Source: an uncultured Bacilli bacterium
Lineage (GTDB): Bacteria > Bacillota_I > Bacilli_A > RF39 > UBA660
Length of the DNA stretch: 64,000 bases
Direction of reading: 5' to 3'
NCBI GenBank assembly: GCA_910586195.1
Contig: CAJUHO010000003.1
Coordinates: 1-64,000 of the forward strand
In this document: piece after piece, positions 16,965 through 26,498 of the stretch
How the letters are laid out: each line of letters opens with the position of its first letter
Position numbering within the stretch: the stretch's first letter is position 1
Translations under genes and position numbers: made by a program
Notes under the pieces: model-generated
Databases searched by the model: none
Seen by the model: only the letters and a program-made list of their open reading frames with translations
Told to the model about the DNA's origin: nothing

Positions 16965-18929
16965 ATGAAATATATTAAAAAACTTTTAAAAATGACTACT
17001 ATTTTTATAATACTAATGTTTATTTTGATAGTAGGTGTCTACACATATGCAAAACTCTCTCCTAAATTAGAAATTAATGGAGCTAACAGTCTTGCTATTT
17101 TTGATAATCAGGGTGAACTATTTTTTCAGGGAAGTGGTTCTAAAAAATGGATTGAACTAGAAAATATTTCTCCCAACTTAATTAATGCAACGCTTGCTGC
17201 TGAAGATAAAAACTTTTATAATCATAAGGGATTTGATTTACTTCGTATTTTAAAAGCGACTTATATTAATATCACATCCAAATCAGTAGAACAAGGAGCC
17301 TCTACTATTACACAGCAATATGCTAAAAACTTATTTTTAGATTTTGATAAAACTTGGAAGAGAAAGATTGAAGAAATGTGGTACACTATCGAAATTGAGG
17401 CTCATTATAGTAAGGATTCTATTTTGGAAGGATATTTAAATACTATTAATTATGGTCATGGTATGTATGGAATTGAAAATGCAAGTAAATTTTACTTTAA
17501 CAAAAGTGCAAAGAATTTAACATTAGCAGAAGCAGCAATTTTAACAGGTATTCCAAAGTCTCCCTCGAATTACTCACCTATTGTCGATTTAGATGCTGCC
17601 AAAAAAAGACAGTTATTAATTCTTAATTTAATGGTCAAAAATAAAATGATTACAGAAAAGGAAAAAGAACAGGCATATCAAGAAGAATTAAATATTGTAG
17701 GGAAAGATAGTGATTTTAATCTTAATACTGTTATGTATTATCAAGATGCAGTATTAGATGAATTAGAAAAAATTTCCTCTATCCCTAGCTCTTATTCTAA
17801 AACAAAAGGACTAAAAATTTACACTAGTCTTAATTTAGATGCTCAGACAAATCTGGAAAATATTATTAAAGAAGAATTTCCTGATGAATCAAAACTTCAA
17901 GTTTCTACTGTTATGATGAATCCTCAAACGGGAGAAATTGTAGCATTAATTGGAGGGAGAGATTACAATAGTTCCCAGTACAATAGGGCAACAGATGCTA
18001 TGCGACAAGTAGGATCTACGATGAAACCTTATCTTTATTATGCTGCACTAGAAAATGGTTTTACATCTAGTTCTTCTTTTACTAGTGAAAAAACAACCTT
18101 TACTTTTGCTAATAATTCTACTTATTCACCTAGAAATTATAATGATTTGTATGGAGAAAAACCAATATCTATGGCTACCGCCATTGCCTACTCTGAAAAT
18201 ATTTATGCTGTAAAAACACATATGTTTTTAGGAAGTGAAGTTTTAATTGATGTTGCAAAAAGAGTAGGAATTACTGCAGATTTAGAAGATGTAGCATCTC
18301 TTCCTCTTGGGACGAAAGAAATTAATATTACAGAAATGGCTGCAGGATATAGCGCTTTTGCTAATGAAGGATATAGAATAAAGCCTCATTTAATCACAAG
18401 AGTAGAAGATTATAATGGAAATGTTTTATATCAAGCAAAACCTGAAAAAAAACAAGTTTTAGATAAAAGTTTAACCTTTATTTTAAATAATATGCTAACA
18501 GGAACTTATGATTCTGATTATATAGATTATAACTATCCAACTGCTATTTCTCTAGCATCCAAATTAACGCATAAATATGCTTTAAAATCTGGAACTACTG
18601 AAACAGACAATTGGTATATTGGATATAATAAAAATATTGTTACAGCAGTTTGGGTTGGATATGATAATAATGCTACTTTATCTAATAAAGAATATAAATA
18701 TGCCCAAAATATCTGGTATAAAACTATGGAAAGTTATGAAAAAGATAAAAAAGATAATTGGTATGAAATACCTGAAAATGTATCTAGTGTTCTAGTGGAT
18801 CCAATTTCTGGCAAGCCTGCTACGGATGAAAGTCCTAAGAAAAAAATAATGTATTTTATAAAGGGTACAGAACCAACTATTGCCGATAGTGTATTTGATG
18901 AAAAACTTACCAACAGTGAAAAGAGCTAA
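16965..18929 (+). CDS. Class A penicillin-binding protein
   Basis: 654 residues. One N-terminal transmembrane helix (~10-30), a GT51 glycosyltransferase domain with catalytic Glu80 (AAEDKNFYNHKG) and QGASTITQQ, and a transpeptidase domain with S351-x-x-K (GSTMKP), S410-E-N and K541-S-G-T. It polymerises and crosslinks peptidoglycan at the outer membrane face. It reads head-on to replication together with gerQ. In Bacillus some class A enzymes (PbpF, PbpG) are forespore-specific; linkage to gerQ hints at this but does not prove it. AAGGTGA lies upstream. Confidence 0.92.
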   Translation: MKYIKKLLKMTTIFIILMFILIVGVYTYAKLSPKLEINGANSLAIFDNQGELFFQGSGSKKWIELENISPNLINATLAAEDKNFYNHKGFDLLRILKATYINITSKSVEQGASTITQQYAKNLFLDFDKTWKRKIEEMWYTIEIEAHYSKDSILEGYLNTINYGHGMYGIENASKFYFNKSAKNLTLAEAAILTGIPKSPSNYSPIVDLDAAKKRQLLILNLMVKNKMITEKEKEQAYQEELNIVGKDSDFNLNTVMYYQDAVLDELEKISSIPSSYSKTKGLKIYTSLNLDAQTNLENIIKEEFPDESKLQVSTVMMNPQTGEIVALIGGRDYNSSQYNRATDAMRQVGSTMKPYLYYAALENGFTSSSSFTSEKTTFTFANNSTYSPRNYNDLYGEKPISMATAIAYSENIYAVKTHMFLGSEVLIDVAKRVGITADLEDVASLPLGTKEINITEMAAGYSAFANEGYRIKPHLITRVEDYNGNVLYQAKPEKKQVLDKSLTFILNNMLTGTYDSDYIDYNYPTAISLASKLTHKYALKSGTTETDNWYIGYNKNIVTAVWVGYDNNATLSNKEYKYAQNIWYKTMESYEKDKKDNWYEIPENVSSVLVDPISGKPATDESPKKKIMYFIKGTEPTIADSVFDEKLTNSEKS

Positions 18930-18936
18930 AAAATTA

Positions 18937-18964
18937 CCATATTTTTAATATTCCTACATACAAT
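18937..18964 (+). promoter_or_regulatory. Sigma-E promoter of gerQ
   Basis: CCATATT (18937-18943), 13-bp spacer, CATACAAT (18957-18964). Both elements match the sigma-E consensus (kmATATT-N13/14-CATACAhT). B. subtilis gerQ is a mother-cell sigma-E gene, so sequence and biology agree. Confidence 0.75.
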
Positions 18965-18985
18965 TAATTAGAAAGAGGGAATATT

Positions 18986-19330
18986 ATGAATAACAATAAT
19001 TATTTAAATTATCCAAATACTGGTGCACCTAATTATACAGGAACTATGCCTCCTTATCAAAATATACAAAATCCAAATAATGGAAATTCAATCAATTTAT
19101 CTCCAGAGGAATATGCTGAAAGCTTATTAAAATTAAATCATGGAAAATATGCTGAATTCTATATGTCTTACGCTGATTCTAATCAGTGGAAAGATAGAAT
19201 TTTTAGGGGTACTATTGAAGATTCTGGTAGAGATTATGCTGTTTTAAAACAAGATGATGGTAGTTATGTAATTTTATGGTTAGTTTACTTGGATTACGTT
19301 ATTTTTCCAGAAAAGATAACACACAATTAA
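18986..19330 (+). CDS. gerQ: Spore coat protein GerQ
   Basis: 114 residues. A low-complexity Asn/Pro/Tyr-rich N-terminus (~1-40) is followed by the conserved GerQ domain (~45-112: ESLLKLNHGKYAEFYMSY, IEDSGRDYAVL, WLVYLDYVIF). GerQ is a coat protein needed for localising the cortex-lytic enzyme CwlJ and is crosslinked by transglutaminase in Bacillus. It has its own sigma-E promoter and a terminator, and lies close to ung as in B. subtilis (ywd cluster). Its presence supports a Bacilli-type endospore. Confidence 0.88.
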   Translation: MNNNNYLNYPNTGAPNYTGTMPPYQNIQNPNNGNSINLSPEEYAESLLKLNHGKYAEFYMSYADSNQWKDRIFRGTIEDSGRDYAVLKQDDGSYVILWLVYLDYVIFPEKITHN

Positions 19331-19362
19331 AAATTTTGAAACAACAATATTTTAAGAACTTG

Positions 19363-19388
19363 AGATGGATAGTTGTATCATCTTTTTT
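19363..19388 (+). terminator. Terminator after gerQ
   Basis: AGATGgATA / TATCATCT stem with one bulge, then T6. It overlaps the -35 region of the lemA promoter. Confidence 0.6.
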
Positions 19389-19401
19389 CTTTTGGTATAA
19401 T
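19373..19401 (+). promoter_or_regulatory. Sigma-A promoter of lemA-like gene
   Basis: TTGTAT (19373-19378), 17-bp spacer, TATAAT (19396-19401). AGAGGTGG follows as ribosome-binding site. Confidence 0.65.
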
Positions 19402-19424
19402 AAGTTATATTAAGAGGTGGTTAA

Positions 19425-19955
19425 ATGTATTGGATTTTAGGCGTTTTAATTCTTTTAGTATTAATTATTGGCATTATTATATGGGTATTTTACTATAAGT
19501 TTCAGTACATTATCATTCGAATAAAGGAAGCAGAAAATAATATTGATATTCTTTTTCAAAAGAAAATAGACTATATTTTAAAAGCAATTCCTATTATTCA
19601 AGCAACTACAAAAGAGCAAGATTTTTTAGTTGACTTTGAAGAAATGCAAAAAAGACAAAAAACACGATTCGATATGAATGAATTTTTAAAAAATAGTTAT
19701 ATTGAAATTATAAAAACGTTGGATGACCATGAGAAACTTTTAAATGGAAAGAGTTTGAGTAAAATTCTAGATAATCTTGAAGATAACGAAGAAGAAATTA
19801 TGGCTACTATTAGATTTTATAACGATAATGCTACTGAATTTAATCATTTAATTAATTCTTTTCCTTCTAACATTATTCGAATCTTTCTACACCTTAAAAA
19901 ACTAAATTTATATTCTACAAAATATGGGGAAATTTATGAAATACTAAAAAAATAG
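19425..19955 (+). CDS. lemA: LemA-family membrane protein
   Basis: 176 residues: one N-terminal transmembrane helix (~3-25) and a helical domain. LemA-like features are EAENNIDILFQKKIDYI near the start and RFYNDNATEFNHLINSFPSNII near the end. The mid-section is divergent and charged. LemA proteins are widespread single-pass proteins of unknown function. It has its own promoter and ends in a shared terminator with ung. Confidence 0.75.
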   Translation: MYWILGVLILLVLIIGIIIWVFYYKFQYIIIRIKEAENNIDILFQKKIDYILKAIPIIQATTKEQDFLVDFEEMQKRQKTRFDMNEFLKNSYIEIIKTLDDHEKLLNGKSLSKILDNLEDNEEEIMATIRFYNDNATEFNHLINSFPSNIIRIFLHLKKLNLYSTKYGEIYEILKK

Positions 19956-19976
19956 ATTCACATGAATCTATTTTTT
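19945..19976. terminator. Bidirectional terminator between lemA and ung
   Basis: AATAGATTC / GAATCTATT with a 4-nt loop flanked by A7 and T6, serving both convergent genes. The lemA and ung stop codons lie at its edges. Confidence 0.85.
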
Positions 19977-20634
19977 ATATTTGCCAAGAAATTGGTTTTA
20001 GCCCTTTCTCCTCTAAGAAATGATTTGTTTTAGAAAATGGCTTACTACCGAAAAATCCATTATATGCTGAAAAAGGAGAGGGATGAGGGGATTCAACTAT
20101 ATAATGAGATGGATTTGTAATAAAGTTTTTCTTACTTCTAGCATAGGAACCCCAAAGAATAAACACAACAGGAGTATTCTTCTCGTTTATTCTTTTTATA
20201 ACACTATCTGTAAATATTTCCCAGCCTTGATCTTTATGAGATGCAGCTTTATCCTTTTCAACTGTAAGTACTGCGTTTAATAATAAGACACCCTCTTTTG
20301 TCCATGGAATTAATGAATTATTGGAAGAAATTTTTATTCCAATATCACTTTCTAACTCTTTAAAGATATTTTGCAGAGACGGAGGACGTCCCACCTCATT
20401 TCGAACGGAAAACGATAATCCTTGTGCTTGTCCAATACCATGATATGGATCTTGTCCTAAAATTACTACTTTCACATCTTTATAAGTTGTATATCGAAAA
20501 GCATTAAAAATCTCATTTTTTTTTGGATATATTTCTTTTGTTTGATACTCTTTTTCTACAAATTGTAATAATTTATTAAAATACTCCTTTTCAAACTCTT
20601 CTTTTAGTACTTCATCCCAATCATTTCCAATCAT
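19975..20634 (-). CDS. ung: Uracil-DNA glycosylase
   Basis: 219 residues, family 1 UDG. Removes uracil from DNA. Catalytic motif GQDPYHGIGQAQGLSFSV (water-activating Asp) and the DNA-intercalation motif HPSPFSAYNGFFG are both intact. TAGGAGTGA precedes the ATG. It is the distal gene of a minus-strand run from ssb/rpsR through dnaB, and lies close to gerQ as in B. subtilis. Confidence 0.95.
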   Translation of the reverse strand: MIGNDWDEVLKEEFEKEYFNKLLQFVEKEYQTKEIYPKKNEIFNAFRYTTYKDVKVVILGQDPYHGIGQAQGLSFSVRNEVGRPPSLQNIFKELESDIGIKISSNNSLIPWTKEGVLLLNAVLTVEKDKAASHKDQGWEIFTDSVIKRINEKNTPVVFILWGSYARSKKNFITNPSHYIVESPHPSPFSAYNGFFGSKPFSKTNHFLEEKGLKPISWQI

Positions 20635-20651
20635 ACTATCACTCCTATCTT

Positions 20652-21104
20652 TTATTTATGATAACTTTCATGATTTATAATTTTATAGTTACGATATAAT
20701 TGCTCTAATAATATAATTCTAAATAGTTGATGGGGAAATGTCATCTTAGAAAACGAAATTGCTAAATTTGATCGTTTTTTTATTGTATCATCTAGTCCAT
20801 TAGAGCCTCCAATTATAAATGCTATATTAGCATAATTTGCTTGAAGTTGTTCTAATTTTTTAGAAAATTCTAAAGAATTATAGGATTTCCCCTCTATTTC
20901 TAAGGTAATAATATAATCATTTTCTTTTATATGCTTTAATATTAACTCCGCTTCTTCTTTTAAGGATTTATTAATATCATTATAATTTTTATCTATTACT
21001 TCTATAATCTTTATATTTTGATATTTCGATAAACGTTTTTGATATTCCTCAATGGCACTTTCAAAATATTTTTCTTTTATTTTACCTACACAAATAATCT
21101 TCAT
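20652..21104 (-). CDS. rlmH: 23S rRNA pseudouridine-1915 methyltransferase RlmH
   Basis: 150 residues of the SPOUT superfamily. It N3-methylates pseudouridine 1915 in helix 69 of 23S rRNA on the assembled ribosome. Conserved: IICVGKIKEKYF at the start, the SAM-binding FIIGGSNGLDD knot, and the C-terminal MTFPHQLFRIILLEQLYRN. It begins 2 bp after the yycJ stop. The yycJ-rlmH pairing is conserved in Firmicutes, although htrA, which separates them in Bacillus, is absent. Confidence 0.95.
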   Translation of the reverse strand: MKIICVGKIKEKYFESAIEEYQKRLSKYQNIKIIEVIDKNYNDINKSLKEEAELILKHIKENDYIITLEIEGKSYNSLEFSKKLEQLQANYANIAFIIGGSNGLDDTIKKRSNLAISFSKMTFPHQLFRIILLEQLYRNYKIINHESYHK

Positions 21105-21106
21105 TC

Positions 21107-21862
21107 CTATACCTCAATATAAGGACTTTCTTCATCCTGTTTTGCAATTAATACTTGAATCTTTTTATTACCTAATTTTTCTTTCGTGGCTGATAGGGCT
21201 AACTGCTCTGTATTATTTTTTTCACTTAAATGGGCTAATATAATATACTTTGTATTATCACCAATCAAATTTTCTAAGTATTTAGCAGTTGTTTTATTTG
21301 ATAAATGTCCAACATCACTTATAACACGTTGTTTTAGATAGTATGGATAAGGTCCTTCCATCAACATTTTTTCATCGTGATTACTTTCTATTAAATAGAT
21401 GTCTTTCTTTCTCATCTTTTCTAAATATTTTCTATTAATATAGCCTGTATCCGTTATATAAACTAATCCTTTATCCCGATAAGTCATAATATAACCAACA
21501 GATGAAGTAGCATCATGGGAAGTGTGAATTAAATCTATACCGATATCTCCTATTTGAAAATTATCTGTAATAAATTCTATATTGTTGTGGTGAATTTGTT
21601 CCTCTAAATCGATATACATTTGCTTAGGAATGTATACTTTAAGATTGGTACTTTTTGTTAAAGAAGAAAGACCCTTGATGTGATCTGTATGGGCATGAGT
21701 AATCAGTAAAGCAGAAAAATCATCAAGTCTTAGATTTAATTCTTCTAATTTTCTTTTTAGTTTTAAATAACTAATTCCTATATCAACCAATATCTTGGTA
21801 TTATCACAAAGAATAATACTACAATTACCTTTAGAGCCACTAGCTAGTGTCTTAATTATCAT
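21107..21862 (-). CDS. yycJ: YycJ-type metallo-beta-lactamase fold hydrolase
   Basis: 251 residues. N-terminal LASGSKGNCSII and the metal-binding HAHTDH (HxHxDH) signature, with a later GHLSNK and ILAHLSEKNN, mark the YycJ/WalJ family. Related proteins are 5' exonuclease-like phosphodiesterases linked to cell-wall control and DNA mismatch repair; the substrate is not established here. The walRK kinase genes that accompany yycJ in Bacillus are not in the window. Confidence 0.9.
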   Translation of the reverse strand: MIIKTLASGSKGNCSIILCDNTKILVDIGISYLKLKRKLEELNLRLDDFSALLITHAHTDHIKGLSSLTKSTNLKVYIPKQMYIDLEEQIHHNNIEFITDNFQIGDIGIDLIHTSHDATSSVGYIMTYRDKGLVYITDTGYINRKYLEKMRKKDIYLIESNHDEKMLMEGPYPYYLKQRVISDVGHLSNKTTAKYLENLIGDNTKYIILAHLSEKNNTEQLALSATKEKLGNKKIQVLIAKQDEESPYIEV

Positions 21863-21863
21863 T

Positions 21864-23369
21864 TTAATAGAAACTTAGTGGATTCAATGCCACTCCTCCA
21901 CGATATGGATATCCTCTCCAAACTGAGAAGTGAAGGTGAGTTCCTGTAGCAAATCCAGTATGGCCCATACCACCAATTACTTGACCACGTGCTACATTAA
22001 CACCCGTTGGCGCATAACGACATCCTGGGCAAAGATGTGCATACATTGTATAGTATCCATTATGGTGATCGATTAAAATTGCTTCACCACTTCCATTGAA
22101 AATACCTACTCCCGATTTTACGACTGTTCCAGATTGTGCAGCGTAAATCGGTGAACCTTCTCCACAACCAGCAATATCTTGTCCATCATGTAATGTTCCC
22201 CAACGATAACCAAAACCACTACTTAAATAGTATGGAACTCTCGTTGGCCAGTACCATTCTCCTTTACTTGCTGGTGCACTTCCTCCACCATTCCATGTAC
22301 TATAACTACTCTTTTTACCACCTTTGACGATAATCTCTGTAGTCACAGGTTTTATGGTTTCCGTATTTGTAATAACAACATTATTAGTATCTCCATTTAC
22401 TTTTTTTATCTTTTGTGTTACTCGATTTTGTCCATTAATACCTGTTTGAATTTTTGCTTCATATCCAACCATTTGGCTATTATCATATCTGATTTCTGTC
22501 GTATATTTTTGTTCTTGATATTCTACAACATGATCCTCTTCAATTAAATTAAATTGTGGTCTTAAAATTCCTAATGTTACCTCTTGTCCTGGAAATAAAA
22601 GACTATTCTCATCTTTAAACTGAGGGTTAGCTATTAAAAATTCTTCATTTGATATTTTATTATTGAATGCAATATCACTAATGGTGTCTCCATCTTTAAT
22701 CGTATATTTTTGTTGTTCTTCTGTAGTACCAAATAGTAAGTATTTACTTAAATCCTCCTCATTCATATAAATCGTTTTAGTAACAGGAATATTTTGTCTT
22801 TTTATTACTATTTTATTTTCAATATAAATATCCTCAATAATTTTACCTGTATCAGATAATTCCTTTTGTGTATCATTCATAAACTTTTCATAATCTTCAT
22901 CGTTTACAAATAATTTTACTGTCTTCTCTAAAGAATTTGTAAAAATCTTTTTATCCAAAACATAAAGTGTTTGATCTTTAGTTGTAATTTTTTCTCCTTC
23001 ATTTGTTTGGGTATCAAGTCCTTTGATGGTAATAGCATAACCTTTAATTGTAAATGGAGATTTGTCTTTTATCTTTTCGTAAATTTCTTTTGTAGTAGAT
23101 GTTTTTTTATTATATGTAATCTCTTTTACAATATCTAACTCATCTGGAGCATATACTTTTTTGACTTTATATTTTTGCTTCAGATGTTCCTGTTCTTTAT
23201 CGATATATTCCTCTAATGCCTTTTTTGATTTAATTAATCCTAAAGATTTTCCCTTCAAGTATACTCGATATACTGTTTGTGGCTCCTGATTTAATTTTTT
23301 ATAACCTACAAGACAGCTAGACATTAACATAATAGTTATCATAAATAATACTATAGACTTTTTTTTCAT
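21864..23369 (-). CDS. LysM-G5-M23 cell-wall endopeptidase
   Basis: 501 residues: N-terminal signal or anchor with Cys19 as a possible lipidation site, a long variable region, a LysM domain (~222-268; YTIKDGDTISDIA), a G5 domain (~285-355) and a C-terminal M23 peptidase (~390-501). Metal ligands are intact: His394 and Asp398 (LHDGQD), His445 and His478/His480 (THLHF). It should cleave peptidoglycan crossbridges or stem peptides. It sits between dnaB and yycJ with no gap. Contrast with the degenerate M23 domain of SpoIIQ in this window. Confidence 0.9.
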   Translation of the reverse strand: MKKKSIVLFMITIMLMSSCLVGYKKLNQEPQTVYRVYLKGKSLGLIKSKKALEEYIDKEQEHLKQKYKVKKVYAPDELDIVKEITYNKKTSTTKEIYEKIKDKSPFTIKGYAITIKGLDTQTNEGEKITTKDQTLYVLDKKIFTNSLEKTVKLFVNDEDYEKFMNDTQKELSDTGKIIEDIYIENKIVIKRQNIPVTKTIYMNEEDLSKYLLFGTTEEQQKYTIKDGDTISDIAFNNKISNEEFLIANPQFKDENSLLFPGQEVTLGILRPQFNLIEEDHVVEYQEQKYTTEIRYDNSQMVGYEAKIQTGINGQNRVTQKIKKVNGDTNNVVITNTETIKPVTTEIIVKGGKKSSYSTWNGGGSAPASKGEWYWPTRVPYYLSSGFGYRWGTLHDGQDIAGCGEGSPIYAAQSGTVVKSGVGIFNGSGEAILIDHHNGYYTMYAHLCPGCRYAPTGVNVARGQVIGGMGHTGFATGTHLHFSVWRGYPYRGGVALNPLSFY

Positions 23370-24728
23370 TTAAGAATTCGCACTCCCTTCTCTATATTCC
23401 TTTTTTAAGTTTACAAATGTACTAGTATTTTTCTTAAATAATAATTCAATTGTTGCCGTAGGACCATTACGATGTTTTCCAATAATTAATTCACTAATAC
23501 TTGTATCATCTTCACGACGAGCTTCTTTGTTATAATAATCATCACGATATAAAAATGATACAATATCAGCATCTTGTTCTATAGAACCTGATTCACGTAA
23601 GTCACTCATTAATGGTCTTTTATCTTCGCGAGCTTCTACTTGTCTTGATAATTGTGCTAAAGCAATAACCGGTACATGTAATTCCATAGCTAGTGTTTTT
23701 AAGCTTCTTGAAATATCTGATACTTCTTGTTGTCGGTTACTACCATAGTTTCTACCTCCAGAAATCAATTGCAAATAATCGATAATTACAATACCTAAAC
23801 CCTTTTCACTACTAGCAAGGCGTCTGCATTTTGCTCGTATTTCTCCAATCGTAATTCCTGGGGTATCATCAATAAAAATGTTAGTATCCGTTAATTGACT
23901 AATTGCTTCATTTACTCTTTTCCAATCATCGTTCATTAATTTCCCTGTTCTAAGTTTATATCCTTCTACTTGACCTAGCGATGATATAATTCTTAAAGCA
24001 AGCTGTTCTGCTCCCATTTCCAAATTAAATAAAGCTACGGTCTTATCACTACTCATAGCAATATTCGTTGCCATATTTAAAGCAAATGCAGTTTTTCCCA
24101 TAGCTGGTCTGGCTGCTATAATAATAAATTCATTTTCATGAAGCCCTGCTGTTAATTTATCAAAGTCATACCATCCCGTTGCAAGTCCTGTAATTTCTCC
24201 CTTTGTTTCTGCTAATTTTTCTAAATCATTTCTTGTTTTAATTAACACATCTTGAATAGTTCTAAATTCACTTGATTTCCTATTTTTTACAATATTCAAT
24301 ATTTTTTTCTCTGCAATATCTAATGTCTCATTTACACTTTCCTCTGTATTGTAACCTGTAGTAGCAATATCAGTTGCAGTTTCAATCAAGCGTCTAAGAA
24401 TAGATGACTCTTCAACTTTTTTTATATAATAATCTATATTAGCTGCAGTTGGAACAAAATTAATAATTTCTGTTAGGTATTCTACTCCACCTATTTCTTT
24501 TAATAGATTCTTATCCTTTAAATCCGTAGTAACTGTTGTTAAGTCAATAGGAATTTTCTCTTCTGATAAACTTAAAAGACTAGCAAATATTTTACTATTT
24601 GCATCATAGTAAAAAACATCAGGCATTAAGCTTTCACACGCTTTTTCTAAAGCATGTTTTGATAAAAAACAAGCTCCTAAAACAGACTTTTCTGCTTCAA
24701 TATTATTAGGCATTGTTTTTACTGGCAT
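23370..24728 (-). CDS. dnaB: Replicative DNA helicase DnaB (Bacillus DnaC)
   Basis: 452 residues. An N-terminal primase-interacting helical domain (NNIEAEKSVLG) is followed by a RecA-like motor with Walker A (ARPAMGKTAF), Walker B (VIIDYLQLI) and the arginine-finger region. It is the hexameric helicase loaded at oriC. It follows rplI by 10 bp, and the rplI-dnaB order is conserved in Firmicutes. Confidence 0.96.
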   Translation of the reverse strand: MPVKTMPNNIEAEKSVLGACFLSKHALEKACESLMPDVFYYDANSKIFASLLSLSEEKIPIDLTTVTTDLKDKNLLKEIGGVEYLTEIINFVPTAANIDYYIKKVEESSILRRLIETATDIATTGYNTEESVNETLDIAEKKILNIVKNRKSSEFRTIQDVLIKTRNDLEKLAETKGEITGLATGWYDFDKLTAGLHENEFIIIAARPAMGKTAFALNMATNIAMSSDKTVALFNLEMGAEQLALRIISSLGQVEGYKLRTGKLMNDDWKRVNEAISQLTDTNIFIDDTPGITIGEIRAKCRRLASSEKGLGIVIIDYLQLISGGRNYGSNRQQEVSDISRSLKTLAMELHVPVIALAQLSRQVEAREDKRPLMSDLRESGSIEQDADIVSFLYRDDYYNKEARREDDTSISELIIGKHRNGPTATIELLFKKNTSTFVNLKKEYREGSANS

Positions 24729-24738
24729 AATCTTTACC

Positions 24739-25179
24739 TCACTTTACTACATGTATTTTTATTTTTGCTTCAATTTGGGGATGAAGACTTATTTTAATAT
24801 AATGAAATCCTAAACATGAAATTGGGGTATCTATTATAATCATAGACTTTTCTATTTTATAACCTAGCTTCAATAGAGCTTCTTTTATTTGCTTTGAACT
24901 AATACTACCATAAACCTTATCCCCATCTCCTGTTCTAACTTTAAATTCTAAAGTTAATTTTTCTAAATTTTCTTTTATAGATAAGGCTTCCTTTTTCTTC
25001 TGTTCGTGCTTTTCTTCATCCTTTCTTTGTTCATATTTTAATTTATTTAAATTTTTGCTATTTGATGGAATGGCATATCCATTCTTAATCAGAAAATTCT
25101 CTGCATATCCATCTGCTACCTCTTTAATATCACCTTTTTTAGCTTTTTTCTTCAAATCTTTAATAAATATAACTTGCAT
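24739..25179 (-). CDS. rplI: 50S ribosomal protein L9
   Basis: 146 residues. N-terminal RNA-binding domain ([28 protein letters not shown]), the long connecting helix (~40-75) and the C-terminal domain are present. Only 4 bp separate it from the upstream phosphodiesterase gene, so it is in the same operon as the gdpP-like gene and dnaB. Confidence 0.96.
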   Translation of the reverse strand: MQVIFIKDLKKKAKKGDIKEVADGYAENFLIKNGYAIPSNSKNLNKLKYEQRKDEEKHEQKKKEALSIKENLEKLTLEFKVRTGDGDKVYGSISSKQIKEALLKLGYKIEKSMIIIDTPISCLGFHYIKISLHPQIEAKIKIHVVK

Positions 25180-25183
25180 TTTT

Positions 25184-26173
25184 TCACCTCTTTTTTACAT
25201 CAATTGCATGCATCAATTTTTCTTCGGCCTTACTAATTGTCATTTTTTCTAATTTTGCGGCTCCGTTATATTCGTCTCCTCCTCCACCTATTTTTTCTAA
25301 AATAGGTAAAATATCAATATTCCCCATAGATCTTCCACTAATTCCGATTATATCTTCTCCAATTTTTCCAATTACAAATGAAACTTCTATATCGTTAAAA
25401 AATAATAAAGTATCAGCCATCTTTGCCAAATCTTCTCTTCTATAAACAGTATAGGGAGAGCCCTTTGTAATGGCAATATTATTATTTATTATTTTAATAC
25501 CAGTAAGTAATTTTTGTCGCTCTGTATAATCTTTTAAGTCTTGTTTTAATAAATATTGAACTTTTTTAACACTTGCCCCTAAACTTGTTAGATAATAGGC
25601 TGCATAAAATGTATCATTACTTGTTTTTAAAGTAAAATTGTTAGTATCTAAAACGATTCCTGCTAATACAACTGTACAATAATAAGGATCAAGATCCACT
25701 TTATAGGTCTCTATTAATTGGCATACCATTTCACAGGTTGAAGAAGCATGATCATCTACTAACATTAAAGTAGCATCTTTGATTGAAGTCTTTCCTAATT
25801 CGTGATGGTCCATCACTATCTTATGGTTAAAATATTCTAATGCTTTCTTACTTTGTACTAAGTCTATTTTATTAGTATCTAAAATAAGCAGTAAATTTTT
25901 AGCATCAATTTTAGATAATTGCTCTGGAATTTCTTTACTTTCAATAATATTAAGACAACCATCCAATTCTCTTAAAACTTTTGCAACACCTGGTTCATTT
26001 TCTTTATCATCTATAATTATATAACAATTTTTTTTGATTTTCTTTAAAATCATATACATACCAATAGAACTTCCAATGGCATCTAAATCTAGATTACTAT
26101 GAGCCATAATGAAAATATTTTTAGCTTTCTTTATTTCTTTTATAAATTCCTTTTTTTTCTCAATTATAATCAT
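25184..26173 (-). CDS. Minimal GdpP-like DHH/DHHA1 phosphodiesterase
   Basis: 329 residues. It occupies the place of gdpP (yybT) upstream of rplI-dnaB and matches the catalytic half of GdpP: His25, Asp29, Asp31 ([11 protein letters not shown]), DHH at 122-124, the HASSTCEMV block and [11 protein letters not shown]. The two membrane helices, PAS and GGDEF domains of full GdpP (~650 residues) are missing. The DHHA1 GGGGH motif reads GGGGD. It could hydrolyse c-di-AMP or pApA/nanoRNA. The ATG at 26173 has AGGAG 7 nt upstream, and rpsR ends only 95 bp away, so no hidden N-terminal part is possible. Confidence 0.85.
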   Translation of the reverse strand: MIIIEKKKEFIKEIKKAKNIFIMAHSNLDLDAIGSSIGMYMILKKIKKNCYIIIDDKENEPGVAKVLRELDGCLNIIESKEIPEQLSKIDAKNLLLILDTNKIDLVQSKKALEYFNHKIVMDHHELGKTSIKDATLMLVDDHASSTCEMVCQLIETYKVDLDPYYCTVVLAGIVLDTNNFTLKTSNDTFYAAYYLTSLGASVKKVQYLLKQDLKDYTERQKLLTGIKIINNNIAITKGSPYTVYRREDLAKMADTLLFFNDIEVSFVIGKIGEDIIGISGRSMGNIDILPILEKIGGGGDEYNGAAKLEKMTISKAEEKLMHAIDVKKR

Positions 26174-26268
26174 GTTTTTTCTCCTCATAGATAAATCCAT
26201 ATTTATTATATAATAAATTCAATACTTTGTCTAATTATTCAAATAAAAAAACAGGCCTTATAAACCTG

Positions 26269-26484
26269 TTATTTTGTATATGGCATTAAAGCAATTGCAC
26301 GTGCTTTCTTAATTTCTCGAGCAATAACACGTTGATGGTGTGCACAATTTCCAGTAATACGACGAGAAACTATTTTTCCCTTTTCGTTTATATATCGTTT
26401 TAATGTTTCTGGTTCTTTATAATTTACTGTTTTTCCAGTACACATCATACATACTTTCTTCTTTTTACGGTAAAATTCTGCCAT
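26269..26484 (-). CDS. rpsR: 30S ribosomal protein S18
   Basis: 71 residues, typical S18 (KETLKRYI-type helix, RRITGNCAHHQR, IALMPYTK end). The N-terminal CMMC pair suggests a C+ type. Third gene of the conserved rpsF-ssb-rpsR operon. It binds rRNA as a heterodimer with S6. Confidence 0.96.
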   Translation of the reverse strand: MAEFYRKKKKVCMMCTGKTVNYKEPETLKRYINEKGKIVSRRITGNCAHHQRVIAREIKKARAIALMPYTK

Positions 26485-26498
26485 GTAATAACCTCCTT

